64,000 nucleotides of DNA from Chaetoderma sp. LZ-2023a (Eukaryota > Mollusca > Caudofoveata > Chaetodermatida > Chaetodermatidae), in assembly GCA_034401795.1 (NCBI GenBank), contig JAVVLW010001627.1, positions 1-64,000 of the forward strand. The letters run 5' to 3'. Of this stretch, positions 35,589 through 47,160 are shown one piece after another. The notes under the pieces were generated by a model that was given only the letters and a program-made list of their open reading frames with translations, was not told where the DNA came from and ran no database searches. The translations under genes and the position numbers were made by a program. Numbering within the stretch: the first letter of the stretch is position 1; the number at the start of each line of letters is the position of its first letter.

Positions 35589-36820
35589 ACAATCAGAGAT
35601 TGTAAACCCTCAACCTCTCATTTTTGTCCCATTGTAAAGACTTTCAGGATTTTTTGGATCATGCCTAAACTTGTGCAATCCGAGTGTACGGTTATGCCAT
35701 TTCTCATGTGTTAACATGTAAGCCAAATCAGACCAGTAGTTTTCAACATATCCAACGATCCAGATTTTGACCCAATCCAGGTTATTTTCTTTGGATCATA
35801 GCCAATGTCTGGAAATCCTCTTACACCTGATTACAGGGTAATTAGTAATAACAGAGATGAAAGTGGGAAAACATTAAAAAACGAGACATAGTTTAATAGG
35901 ATACATAGACATACAAATCCTACTAAACACACTTTTAACCATGCCTGAAATGTTTTTCTAAAAACCTGAATCAGGCAAAAACCTGAAAACTTTCATCTCT
36001 GGTAATAACACACTCACTAACCGCTACCCCCCCCCCCCCCCTCCCCCAGCACGCGCACACGCACACTGTTTACATTATGACGTAGATTGGAGTCATTAAA
36101 ATCGGAGATTTTTATTGAAATCTGAATTAAATGACCATTGAAAAACAAATTCTACCTAGTTCTCAGTTTGGACACCATCTCCATTTGGTGTCGACGTATT
36201 CTCCGCTTTGTATACGGGTCAACAAAAATCAGTTGCCACTGAAAATGTCTGATGAGGACCGCAACACGATCTCTATTACAGGGTTCGTACAAATTAAGAC
36301 TTGAATTTTGGCATTAGTACTTGAATATTAAATTTGCCTTGGAAAGTACTTGAAAATGGTAGTAAGACTGTAAAATGCACTTGAAAAATGTGACTCCCTA
36401 TATGGCTAAAAAAAAACCACCCAGTTTTAGAGTCCTTGAAAACAAGAGGCAAAGTCGTTGAAATGTCCTTGAAGTGGTTGAATGAATCGGGCAAATTCTT
36501 GTATGAACCATGTATTACCAAGGTTCTTTTTTAGCAACCCGTCTTAAAGAACCACAGACTTATGGCCACAAAAGGCAGCCCCGCCCCGCCTTTAATGGGT
36601 GATATCTGATAAACAGCACACAATAGACTTGGAAAAACAATGTTATTATATTTGCATAAGAATAGGATAAGAATATTACAATATTTCAACCAACACCATT
36701 TGAGATTTAATTTATGATATTTAATTCATGTCAGCTATGAGACTGGATACGTGATGGACAATGCTGACTAGTGTGATATTGTTTATTATAAACTAGAAAT
36801 GTTATCTGAATGTATAAGCA

Positions 36821-37056
36821 TTAACCCTTTCATGTTCAAATTTGGTCCAAAAACCTTAAATTTTCTCTTAAGAAAATGTCCATTTTGCAGGCCATGAGAC
36901 CATTTTTGAAAATTTACAGCTGGAATGACTGACTCGATTATCGAGCCAGTCATTCCAGTCATAAATTTTCAAAAATTGTCTCTTGGCCTGCAAAATGGAC
37001 ATTTCCCAGAACTACCGCAGAGTCCAGTTTTGGCCGGCTTGCCCATTAAATGGTTA
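36821..37056. repeat. Family-A foldback repeat, well preserved
   Basis: TTAACCCTTTCATG tip, GTCCATTTTGCAGGCCATGAG arm (GTCCATTTTGCAGGCCATGA shown), centre GACTCGATTATCGAGCCAGTC, and a CCCATTAAATGGTTAA tip. The arms pair over nearly their whole length. Confidence 0.85.
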
Positions 37057-37238
37057 ATGGACAAAATGGCATCTATAGTGGTGTGGAGGAATAACTACAA
37101 TAACAGAGCTAGACATTTCAGTGGTAAACTGGACAGTCGCAAGATCAAGAATTAAATTTTCTTGGCTACTTAATGGTATTCTGACACAATAACTCGATTG
37201 CATGTTAAGTCTGTCCAATTTGAAGTTTATTTACTCGT

Positions 37239-37439
37239 AACACTTTAATGGTCAAAGTGCCCTCTTGAATGGGCTTGAGGAATGCTGATTTACAGGCGAA
37301 GCAAAGGCTATTTTTGACAATTTATCACTGGAATGCCTAGCTCGATGATCCCGGTGATGAATTTTCTCTTTGGCTGACACTGGACATCAATTGTGTAAAT
37401 GTCAAATTTCTTGATCAATCTTGACCATCAAAGGGTTTA
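37239..37439. repeat. Family-A foldback repeat, partly deleted
   Basis: CACTTTAATGGTCAAAGTGCC tip (CACTTTAATGGTCAAAGTGC shown) and a TTGACCATCAAAGGGTTTA tip, with a shortened centre. Confidence 0.7.
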
Positions 37440-38035
37440 TCGATGCCATATTAAATACAAATGTGTCTAGATAGGCGAAAATCCTTGGTATAAAAGGAAG
37501 ATAATGCTTATAAGTGCTTTATATTAATGTCTCCAAGGTGAACAGACACTGGTAGTTTAGTGAGAATAGGTGGTTTCTTTTCGACAGAACTATCTCAGTC
37601 AGTGAAATGAATTGGCCTGTTCTCTCCAGTTCTTCCTTACTGTTGCAGAGTTTTGTCTGTAATAGCGTCTCATTATAAGATAAGATGTACTGCCTGCTTT
37701 TCTAAGCACAGGTTGATGAGGGTACCAGCTTTAGTTTTATGGACATATGGTCAATCATTAGGGGATTTCAGGACAATTTTGCTGTATTTTTATATTATTA
37801 GCTCACCTGGCCCTTCGGGCCAAGTGAGTTTATGCCATGGCAACCGCCCGTCACCTTTTGTTTTAAAACACTACTCATTAACCACTTGGCCGATTTCAAC
37901 CAAATTTGGCTGGAAGGACCCTATAGTCGTAGGCTCTAGACAATCCATTTCAGAATTTTGATTCCTCGATTTTTTGGGCCAAAATCTGAGATTTTATTAA
38001 AAATGTACTGGAAATTGTCAAAATGCTTCTCCTTA

Positions 38036-38156
38036 GTCCAGTAAGAATTGACATGATTTTGGTTGAGCCCGGACATTTTAAGTAACAAGCAAATTTATGT
38101 TTCAAAGTTGCCTATATATACCATAGTGTCTGCAGAAAAAATTCCCCACATGGGGA
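38036..38156 (+). repeat. Left terminal inverted repeat of the candidate transposon
   Basis: Aligns to the reverse complement of 43495-43614. Near-identical blocks lie at both outer positions and in the middle (CGGACATTTTAAGTAACAA), with diverged spacers and small length differences. Confidence 0.75.
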
Positions 38157-39298
38157 AAGTAGGTTATTTCAAGGTCAAAGAGGTGACCTCTAAAAACAGA
38201 TTTTTGTTGGTTCATAAGCTATTCTTTTAATAACTCTGGTTCTACTGGTAGTATCTTAACCAAATTTGGGTGGGAGGTTAGCAGTTAGGTTCCAAACATA
38301 TGTCCCAAATTTTTTGTGAAAAGGTCAAGGTCACAGCGACCTAAAATCTCTTTTTGAAGCATTTTCGGAAGCATTTTTCAAAATTTGCTTACTCACGTCT
38401 CACTGGGAATACCTCGATGAATCATTGCTTGATTGTTGTCCACAGTGTCATATTCATGTCTCCAAAATTTGGAGTCAAACGGTCAAATGCCAAGGTCACA
38501 GTGGATAACTTTCTGCACCCTTTTTGCATATTGTTAAATACATATCGTTTGAGAAATATAGGTTCCGGGGTAATTTTAGAAATCGGCAATTTAAGTAAAT
38601 TATATAAACCACATTTTATACGTTTGACTTTGTTTGTCCTCTGCTTGTTAGACATAGTAAAAGTTGAATATATGCCATATGAACCCCAGGTTGTGCCTGA
38701 TTTAATATCCCTTTCCTTTCCTTCGTGTTTATATTGCATGTTTGATATATTTCGGTATTATTGTCCGTGCTGTCTCGTTGCGAGACGAAGTAAAACTCGG
38801 ATCAAGCACAGATTGCACTTGTTCTTTTTTCATGCTCGTACTTTCTCCAATTTCACGATTTACACTGTATGACCTTTGATTTCTTTTCATTCTCGCATTG
38901 TTGATCTTATAGCCTGTGTGTTATTTTCTATTCACCTGTTTTGGCTTGCTAATTTGAATGTGAAGCTTGTGCGGGCTAAACAGCGATGGCCGGGCTGAAC
39001 ACGCCCTGTATCATTTGCGTTGTAGATGTACAGATACATGTCAATGGCAGAGAACTTGGTGCTAAAGGGACACAAACCATAAATGAAGTTTCATTGAAAC
39101 GAGGTGATGATATACATTTGAAAACATCTTCCACTGAGAAGAACTAGGTTCATGAAAATTGCTATAAAAACTATTCAAAAGGAAAACAACCAAAGAGAAC
39201 TTCCAGTGATCCAGATTGTTCTGGTGTTACACGACGTTTGAAAATGAAAAGCAAGCCTTTTGATTATCCAACACATTGCTTGATATGTACAAAGGAAC

Positions 39299-41386
39299 TT
39301 GACTTTGTTGATGTCAAGCGCCATCCGAAAGCATCTGAAACGTCGCCTTGTGAAACAGTTTGGTGAATGTGTATGCGTTGTGCAAAATGAAGGGAAAATT
39401 AACATACTTACATTCAGAGTTGCTGCAGATAACATTTTACATCAGTCATATATTGATGCAGACAACCTAGGTGACAGTGAAGAAACCCTAAAACAGACAA
39501 AACTGATAGGTGCAAAAATTAGAGAAGATATCTTGAATATAGAACATGATAATGACACTTATCCAAGTCCATCAGAATTTGAATTGAGTGAATTAGAAAA
39601 GTCCATTCCAGACTCACTCCACACCCTTGTTGCTAACCTTTTCTCAGAATCAAGAAGTGAATCAGCCAACATGAAGAAGCAACTTCTGATAACTTCATTG
39701 TGCCACATCCTCAAGCAGGCAACAGGCCAACAATCATACATATCACCTCTTATGTTATCAGTTGGCCTCTTTATCAAGCAGACAACACGATCAAGGGTGC
39801 TCATTGATGTTCTGTCATCCTTAGGTCTATGTATATCGTATACTCAGATTCTGCAGTTTGAAAAGAGTGCAGCTGTTGGAAAGCGAGTGGATTCATTAAT
39901 AGCCGGTCTAGTTGAAGTCAGCAAAGGGGGCAGTTTGTGTCAGTGGGTAGCTGACAACTTTGACTATAATGAAGATACCAACTCAGGGCATGATACCACA
40001 CTTGTAATGGGTATAATTGCATGTCAAACTGAGACTTCATGTGAGCATACACCAGAACCAGTTGTTAGACAGAATCCTTCTTCAGCAGATATAATGCAAG
40101 ATGGGAACTTCAGTTCAATCATCAAATGCTACAAGCGTTAGCAGGGGTTCATGTCCGACATAAGTAAAGGAGAGTACTGCTGCACAAATGTTGTGTTCAA
40201 CCCTATGGTACCTTTGAACCCTTCAACAGATGAAGCTGTTTATAGTACTATGGTATATGTAAAACAGCAGGCCATGAAAGTCGGAATGTGCTGTGCAACA
40301 CTTACCTTTGACCAACCATTGTATTTGAGTGCTTGCAAAATCAAGCAAGACAATCAGAATGAATTTAAGAACATGTTCTTGCGGCTGGGAGGATTCCATT
40401 TACTTATGTCTTTCCTTGATGCAGGGTGTAAACTAATGGAGGACAGTGGTATTGAAGCGTTGTGGGGTACAGTGTATGCCAAAAACTCCTTACCTAAAAT
40501 GATGGAGGGCAAATCTTACACTAAGACGCTAAGAGCATGCCATTTAACAAATGCAGCACTTCATCTATTATTGTTTGAGCCTGAAGTTAGCGATGCTGTG
40601 GACACTGACTTGTCAGAAAAACTAGCAGAACAATCCAGCAGTGGTGTTCAGAATGTAGATGTAGACTGCCGTATGGACACTGATAATGAAGCATCAGATT
40701 GTATGGACATGATTGACAATGATGATGATGATCATCAGGTTAATATGTCAGATAGAAATCAGAATAGTGAAAGCAATTTCCAAACAACTATGCCAGGTAG
40801 TGGTTGTGAAGATCAATATACTCTTAATGAGGAACCTGTGGAAAGTGATAACAGTTGGTCATGTTTGAAAACATTCTACAGCTCCGTATTAGCTGGTGAA
40901 ATCTGCTTGGATGAAATAACTGCAAATAAAGATCTGATTCAGCTGCATGAAGAAGTGATTAGAAAAAAAGAATCTCACGAATCCAACCGAACGGCAAAGC
41001 TATGACTAATGTTTATGGGCATGGTTGAAATTACAATGCTTTTCATTAGAGCTGAAAGAGCGGGTTGCTGGAAGTTACATCTTTTGGCTATAGAGAGAAT
41101 GTTACCTTTCCTAGCAGCTGCAGGTCACAACAACTATGCAAAATGTTGCCGGTTGTATCTTCAAGATTGTCAGAATTTATGTGAATGTTTGGAAGAACCA
41201 ATACAAAATGGAGAATTCGCGATAAGAAGGAAGAAAACCCGATTCTGGAGTGGAACCTGGTCAGATATGACCATAGAACAATCACTGATGAGATCAGGGA
41301 AGACTGTAGGTGGACTCATCAATATTACCCACAAAGACTCTGCAAGAAACATTTGGTTACCCACTGCACATGTTGTTGCACACTGA
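39299..41386 (+). pseudogene. Core unknown region of the multidomain gene, three in-frame segments
   Basis: The segments 39299-40141, 40151-41005 and 41009-41386 share one reading frame and are separated only by TAG 40139-40141 and TGA 41003-41005. The TGA sits between TAKL and LMFMGMVEI, where a Trp codon with one changed base would fit. The region has an acidic, low-complexity patch (40650-40770, DNDDDDH) and helical, Leu-rich stretches. No catalytic motif is recognised. LFIRAERAGCWKLHLLAIERM and the following block look like a conserved globular fold. Confidence 0.6.
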
Positions 41387-41700
41387 TGCTCTACGTTGCC
41401 TTACCAGTAAGTTTACTGGGTCCTGGACAGAACAACATAAAGAGATGCATCCAGGAAACATTAGAAAGGATTCGGAAGACATGGAAACCTTCAAGCAATT
41501 CCTTTTAAGGAACAACCCATTCAGATCTGGCCAAGATAGTGAGCTCGGGAACATTGCAACTGGAGTAGTAGCTGATGAGCGCGTCAATGTAGATAATGCC
41601 CTACAAATTGGGACCACAATCCAAGAAAAACTGAATGAGAAGAAATTTGGCGATGTAAAGTATAAGAGGGTAGAACAAAATATCTGGTGATGAAGTCTGA

Positions 41701-42702
41701 ATGTCATCACAGGAGCTGTACCATCGATTTGTGTCCATGTCATATGTCAATGGTTGCCCTCCTGACAAAGGTGTGTTTTCACATGAACTTGCAACTGTAT
41801 CGCCTGCACTGTTCAAAGATGACGGGAGTATGAGGAAAGCAAATAAGGCGGATATGGCTAAATGTATACTTGAGATGGATACAGAAATCACATCAGAGAC
41901 AGTTGGACCAGCAGCTAAAGTGCTTGATGGATGTGCTCTTTTTCACAAACTGGTTTGGGCCAAGACTGGCACTATGGAGGATGTTTGTGATGCATATGTG
42001 TCCTCTGTTGTCTCCCATTCTTCATATGGTCTTCCTCTTTGGGTAGATTTTGACAGCTATGAAGTGGCAACAACAAAAGATCAGGAACAAAAGCGACGGC
42101 GAAAGGAGAAAATGTTCCCAGATGTTGTTGTGGAGATGAAAACACCAATACCTGGAGACAAGAAGGCATTTCTTGGAAACAAAAAGAACAAGCAGGGTTT
42201 GATCAAATTATTATCTCAGCACCTTCAGAAGGCAGGCATCCATGTAGAGCATGCTGGTGAAGAGGGTGAGGCTGATGTCTGCATAGTTAAGAAGGCAATG
42301 GAATTGGCAAAAACATATGAAAATGTTGTTGTTGCTGATGATACAGACATTCTGATAATGTTGATCCACCACACAAATTATGGGAAACATGTTTATATGC
42401 AGACCAGACAACATACCATTGCCATTAAAGTTGCAAAGGCGGTGTTAGGGAGAGAGATGTATATGTGTTTGCCATTTGCTCATGCTATGTCAGGCTGTGA
42501 TACATCATCTGGAATGTATGGCGTGGGGAAACTGAAGCTCATGAAATTGCTCCAGTCATCACAGCAGTTACGCGCAGATGCACTGGTCTTTGGTGACACA
42601 GAAACACCTAAAGAAGTGCTTCTAAAGGTAGGAGAAAATTTTGCAAAGAATTTGTACATAGGGGAACCAATGTTGAAGGACTCGATGAACTGCGCTATTT
42701 AA
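41701..42702 (+). pseudogene. PIN-like nuclease domain segment
   Basis: A 333-codon open stretch. Charged linker KDQEQKRRRKEKMFPDV (around residue 122) precedes the predicted nuclease. Acidic positions occur in order: Glu and Asp in EEGEADV (about 180-186), Asp-Thr-Asp in VVADDTDILIML (about 211-222) and Asp in SGCDTSSGMYGVGK (about 263-276). A run of acidic residues followed by a G-x-G-K/GVGK turn is typical of PIN/FEN-like folds that cut nucleic acid with metal ions. The assignment is by eye and moderate. Confidence 0.55.
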
Positions 42703-42704
42703 AT

Positions 42705-43034
42705 GTGATATCATCCAAATATGTACCTTTTGAGAGAATGCCACCTACAAGCAGAGCTATGTACTATCACTCGCTACGTGTACATCACCAAGTAAGCACA
42801 TGGCGTCATCTTCAAACGATTCTCCAAAAGGAAGAGTTCGGATACAAGATTGAAGGTGATGCTGTAGTGCCGGTAATCACTGATAAAGCAGCACCAGCAG
42901 ATATATTGGCAGAGATCAGATGCTCCTGTAAGAGCGAGCGTTGTGTATCTTGTACTTGTGCCAAGAGATGAATTCGGTGCAGCATACACTGCAAATGCGA
43001 GGGGCAATGTATAAATTCTCACATTGAACTTTAG
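42705..43034 (+). pseudogene. C-terminal segment with Cys-rich tail
   Basis: Continues the nuclease segment after a frameshift near 42670 (ELRYLNVISSKYVPFERMPP, then SLRVHHQVSTWRHL). The Cys residues CSCKSERCVSCTC are followed, in another frame, by RCSIHCKCEGQCIN before TAG 43032-43034. The spacing suggests a metal-binding CXC-like tail split by one more frameshift. Confidence 0.6.
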
Positions 43035-43132
43035 CAGAATATTACTTGGTGGAGCCAGCCGTAATTTGCTGACTCTATGCACCATGCATAATTTTAGTTA
43101 TATCTGCCATCCTGACAGGTGAATTATGATGA

Positions 43133-43450
43133 ATAAATTACCATAATAAGCATGTGTTATTCTGTAAAAATAATATCAGAATTCAATTCCTTGACTCCAA
43201 AACATTAACTTTAGTGGCTTCAATCACCACTCTAGCTTATATGGTAACTGAACTATCTAGAAATGTGCAATTTTCCGCCATTTTGACGTTTTTCCGCCAT
43301 TTTGAATAAATTACCATAATTAGCATGTGTTATTCTGTAGAAATAATATCAGAATTCAATTCCTTGACCCCCAAAACATTAACTTTAGAGGTTTTAATCG
43401 CCACTCTAGCTTATATAGTAACTGAACTATCTAGAAATGTATAATTTTCA
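43133..43450. repeat. Two-copy tandem duplication, about 174 bp
   Basis: AAATTACCATAATAAGCATG at about 43136 recurs as AAATTACCATAATTAGCATG at about 43309. Both are followed by TCAGAATTCAATTCCTTGAC and CACTCTAGCTTATAT. It lies between the decayed gene and the right TIR. Confidence 0.85.
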
Positions 43451-43494
43451 GCCATTTTGGCGGCCATTTTGAATTTTTGCTAAAAAAGCATTTT

Positions 43495-43614
43495 CCCCAA
43501 TTGGGATTCATGGGGAATTTTTTGTGGTCTTAATTTAGATACAATGGAAGAGTTCTGGGCAAAAATCTGGTTGTTACTTAAAATGTCCGGGTCCATTGTC
43601 ATTTCTTACTGGAC
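43495..43614 (-). repeat. Right terminal inverted repeat of the candidate transposon
   Basis: Reads TTACTTAAAATGTCCGGG and TTTCTTACTGGAC on the plus strand and ends directly at the resumption of the outer repeat. Partner of 38036-38156. Confidence 0.75.
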
Positions 43615-44170
43615 TATTACCATTCTGAACGATTTCAACCAAATTTGGCTGAAAGGACCCTATGGTCATAGGCTCCAGAAATTCCATTCAGAATTTTGAT
43701 TCATCAATTTTTTGGGTGAAAATCTTAGATTTTATGAAAAATGTACTGGAAATTGTCAAATTGCTTCTCCTTACCATTCTGAGCGATTTCAACCAAATTT
43801 GGCTGAAAGGACACAATGGTCGTAGGCTCCAGAACATCTATTCGGAATTTTGATTCATCAATTTTTTCGGTAAAACTATGAAATATGTACCGGAAATGTC
43901 AAAATGCTTCTTACCATTCTGCGCGATTTCAACCAAATTTGGCTGAAAAGAATCTATGGTCGTAGGCCCCAGAACTTCCATTCAGAATTTTGTGGCTGAA
44001 AATCTTACGATTTTATGAAAAATGGACCGGAAATTGTCAAATTGCTTCAACTTACCATTCTGAGTGATTTCAACCAAATTTGGTGGAAAGGATTGTGTGG
44101 TAATGGTCTCTAGAACTTCCATACAGAATTTTGATTCATCAATTTTTTGGGGTGAAATCTTAGATTTTAT

Positions 44171-46612
44171 CAGCTCACCTGGCCTGAAAGGACAAGTGAG
44201 CTTATGCCGTGGCGACCGTCCGTCAACCTTTTCTTTAAATGACTTCTTCTCAAGAACCACTGGGCCGATTTCAATTATATTTGGCAGGAATGCAAACGAA
44301 GCCGATCGGCCAAAATCCAAGATGGCCGCTGGCCAAAATAGCCAATTTTTAGAAACACTAAAAAATCTCCGAAACCGCTGGAGGAATTGATTCAAAACTC
44401 ATAACACATCATCTAGTGCAACGGTAGACCCAAGTTTGTTCAAGGCAACCTGATTGGATGATTTGCCTGGCGGTCATCTTGGATGACCTAATTTTCGCGA
44501 AAACGACTTCTCCCGAACCGCTGAAGGGATAGACCTGAAATTTGGTAAATATGCTTAGGGACCAAGGTCCATTCAAGTTTGTTCAAGGGAAATTCCTACG
44601 TTAAAAAACATGGCCGCCATCAACCAATCAAAATTTAGCGTTTGTTGGTCATATTGGCTTTTTTGTATTTGATGTATTTTGATGGCGAAAATTGCTTTAT
44701 GTATGCTTATCAGTGTGGCCAGTTCAAATATCCCACTTTCAAGACTGTCGGATAAACGGTTTTCCTGCCATCTTGGTTTGTTTTCCCGCCATAGTCTCCC
44801 ATAGTAAAGCAATGGGCCCATAGTAAAGCAATGGGGAATTCTTTAAATGACTTCTTCTCAAGAACCGCTGGGCTGATTTCAATTATATTTGGGAGGAAGC
44901 ATTCATAGGGCATAGAGATCTAAGTTTGTTCAAACGAAGCAGATCGGTAAAAATCCAAGATGGCTGCCAGCCAAAATGGCCGATTTTTAGACACTTTAAA
45001 AAGGAATTGATTCAATACTCATAACACATCATCTACGGCAATGTTAGACCCAAGTTTATTCAAGCCAACCTTATTGGCCTATTTGCTTTGCGGCCATCTT
45101 GGATGACGTGGTTTTCCCGAAAACTATTTCTCCCGAACCGCTGAAGGGATAGAGCTGAAATTTATTAAATATGCTTAGGGACCAAGGGCCATTCAAATTT
45201 GTTCAAAGGAATTTCGTATGTTAAAAAACATGGCCGGCATCAACCAATCAAAATTTAGCATTTGTTGGTCATATTGGTTTTTTTTGTATTTGATGTATTT
45301 TAATGGCGAAAATTGCTCTATATGTGCTTATCAGGGTGCCGAGTTCAAATATGCCACTTTCGAGACTGTCGGATAAATGGTTTGGCTACCATCTTGGTTT
45401 GTTTTCCCGCCATAGGCTCCCATAGTAAAGCAATGGGCCCATAGTAAAGCAATAGGGAATTCTTTAAACGACTTCCTCTCAAGAACCACTGGGCCGATTT
45501 CAATTACATTTGGCAGGAAACATCCATAGGGCATAGAGATCTAATTTTGTTCAAACGAAGCGGATCTGTTAAAATCCAAGATGGTCACTGGCCAAAATGG
45601 CCGATTTTTAGAACCATTTAAAAAAATTTCTGTTCAAAACTCATAACACATCATCTATGGCAACGTTAGACCCAAGTTTATTCAAGGCAACCTGATTGGC
45701 CTATTTGCTTGGCGGCCATCTTGGATGCCGTAGTTTTCGTGAAAACGACTTCTCCTGAACCGCTGAAGGGATAGTGCTGAAATTTGGTAAATATGCTTAG
45801 GGACCAAGGGCCATTCAAATTTGTTCAAAGGAAGTTTGTACGTTAAAAAACATGGCCGGCATCAACCAATCAAAATTTAGCTTTTTGTCATATTGTTTTT
45901 TTTTGTATTTGATGTATTTTGATAGCGAAAATTGCTGTATATATGCTTATCAGGGTGGCGAGTTCAAATATGCCACTTTCGAGACTGTTGGATAAACGGT
46001 TTGACTGCCATCTTGGTTTGTTTTCCCGCCATAGGCTCCCATAGTAAAGCAATGGGCCCATAGTAAAGCAATGGCGAATTCTTTAAACGACTTCTCAAGA
46101 ACCACTGGGCCGATTTCAATTATATTTGGCAGAATGCAGCCTTAGGGCATAGAGGTCTAAATTTGTTCAAACGAAGCTGATCGGCTAAAATCCAAGATGG
46201 CCACCGGCTAAACCAGCCAATTTTTAGAAATGTCTTTAAAAATCTCCGAAACAGCTTGGGGGTTGATTCAAAACTCATGAAACATCATCTAATGCAGGAG
46301 GACAACCAATTTGTTCAAGAGAACCTGATTGGGCCATTGGCTTGGCGGCCATCTTGGATGACCTAGTTTTCGTGAAAACAACTTCGTATCCAGAATCGTT
46401 GGACGGATTGGGCCGAAAATTGGGAGATATGATAAGGGACTACGGGCCGTTAAGTTTTGTTCAAAAGTAGTTGATACATAGAAACATGGCTTCTGTTTTC
46501 TTGTTATAATTCTGCTCAACTCTGTAGGGTTCTACTTATTGTTGATGGCCTTTCTGGTTGAAATGCCTATGATGCAGGTGAGCGATACAGGCCCCTTGGG
46601 CCTCTTGTTTAA
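44171..46612 (+). repeat. Nested array of about 615-bp units, opposite strand to the intron 7 array
   Basis: Begins with AGCTCACCTGGCCTGAAAGG and CAAGTGAGCTTATGCCGTGG, and ends CAGGTGAGCGATACAGGCCC then TTGGGCCTCTTG. CTTCTTCTCAAGAACCACTG-like anchors recur at about 44244, 44851, 45472 and 46087 (periods 607-621). The units are the reverse complement of those at 23745-27216 but more diverged from each other. The array interrupts a unit of the outer repeat between GATTTTAT and AAAATGTACTGG. Confidence 0.82.
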
Positions 46613-47160
46613 AATGTACTGGAAATTGTCAAATTGCTTCTTACCATCTTGACCAAATAGGGCTGAAAGGATCCTATGGCCATAGGCTCTAGAACGTCCA
46701 TTCCGATTTTTGATTCATCATTTTTTTGCGTTAAAAGCTAAGGTCTTATGAAAACTGTACCGGAAATTGTTAAATTGCTACTCCTCCTTAGCTGCTTGAC
46801 ATATTTCAACCAAATTTCACTAATGGATTCTATGGTGGTAGGCTCTAGAAATTCTATTCAGAATTTTAATTGATCAATTTTTGGGTGGTAAAAAATATGT
46901 AAAATCTTAGATTTTATGAAAAATTTACCAGAAATTGTCGAAACGCTGCTTCTTCTTAGCTGCTTGACATATTTCAACCAAATTTGGCCAGAGTGACCCT
47001 ATCAAGGTAGACTAGAACTTCTATTCAGAATCTTGATTGGTCTATTTTTTGGGTGGCCATCTTGGATTTTCTGAAAATTATCCATCATATCTGTTTAAAT
47101 GCAAATGGTTCAAATGCTAATGGTCCAGGTGAGCCCCACAGGCCCTTGGGCCTCTTGTTT

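Larger units (their letters stand above)
35589..37800. other. Intergenic stretch with family-A repeats
   Basis: Family-A copies at 36821-37056 and 37239-37439 and a C-run at 36027-36042. Nothing else is recognised. Confidence 0.5.
38986..43034 (+). pseudogene. Decayed multidomain gene: Cys/His N-terminus, unknown core, PIN-like nuclease, Cys-rich tail
   Basis: One intronless reading can be followed across about 4 kb. The N-terminus (38986-39330) has CIIC, VHENC and HCLIC pairs that look zinc-binding. A long unknown region (39330-41690) includes DNFDYNEDTNSGHDTT, LRLGGFHLLMSFLDAGC and LWGTVYAKNSL. The C-terminal domain (41701-42702) has EEGEADVCIVKKA, VVVADDTDILIML and HAMSGCDTSSGMYGVGK, a pattern of acidic residues like PIN/FEN1-type nucleases. 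The end (42900-43034) is Cys-rich (CSCKSERCVSCTCAKR, then HCKCEGQC). The lesions are in-frame stops at 39145, 40139 and 41003, and frameshifts near 39330, 41385, 41690, 42670 and 42970. I know this architecture only as an uncharacterised invertebrate family. Nuclease function is inferred from motifs. Confidence 0.7.
38036..43616 (+). mobile_element. Candidate undescribed DNA transposon, 5.6 kb, carrying a PIN-like multidomain gene
   Basis: The ends are imperfect inverted repeats of about 120 bases: 38036-38156 and 43495-43614. Both start GTCCAGTAAGAA and later share CCCGGACATTTTAAGTAACA and AAAAAATTCCCCA. Uninterrupted units of the surrounding repeat read CTCCTTACCATTCTG. Here CTCCTTA abuts one end and TTACCATTCTG abuts the other, consistent with a TTA target duplication (TA also possible). 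Between the TIRs lies an intronless gene remnant (38986-43034). No transposase of a family I recognise is present, so the multidomain protein is the best candidate for the mobilising enzyme. That last step is inference; the element could also be cargo. Confidence 0.65.
37801..47160 (-). repeat. Outer repeat shell (about 154-bp units) split by two nested insertions
   Basis: The shell fragments are 37801-38035, 43617-44170 and 46613-47160, about 1.3 kb when counted together. They are joined by units reading ATTTCAACCAAATTTGGCTG, CAGAATTTTGATTCATCAAT and AAATGTACTGGAAATTGTC. The left terminus is AGCTCACCTGGCCCTTCGGG and the right terminus ACAGGCCCTTGGGCCTCTTG. This is the same family as 34670-35588, read on the other strand. 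The unit sequence is cut at 38035/43617 and at 44170/46613, where the two invaders sit. Confidence 0.8.

Noticed and set aside
38354..38872. 172-codon ORF
   Set aside because: Lies in the subterminal repeat region of the candidate transposon, has no recognisable motif, and overlaps AGGTCA-type repeat sequence. A chance ORF is more likely.
44171..46612. Firm assignment as a Helitron
   Set aside because: End hairpins are suggestive, but the ends do not show a clear TC...CTRR pair or A/T target, and no Rep/helicase is present.
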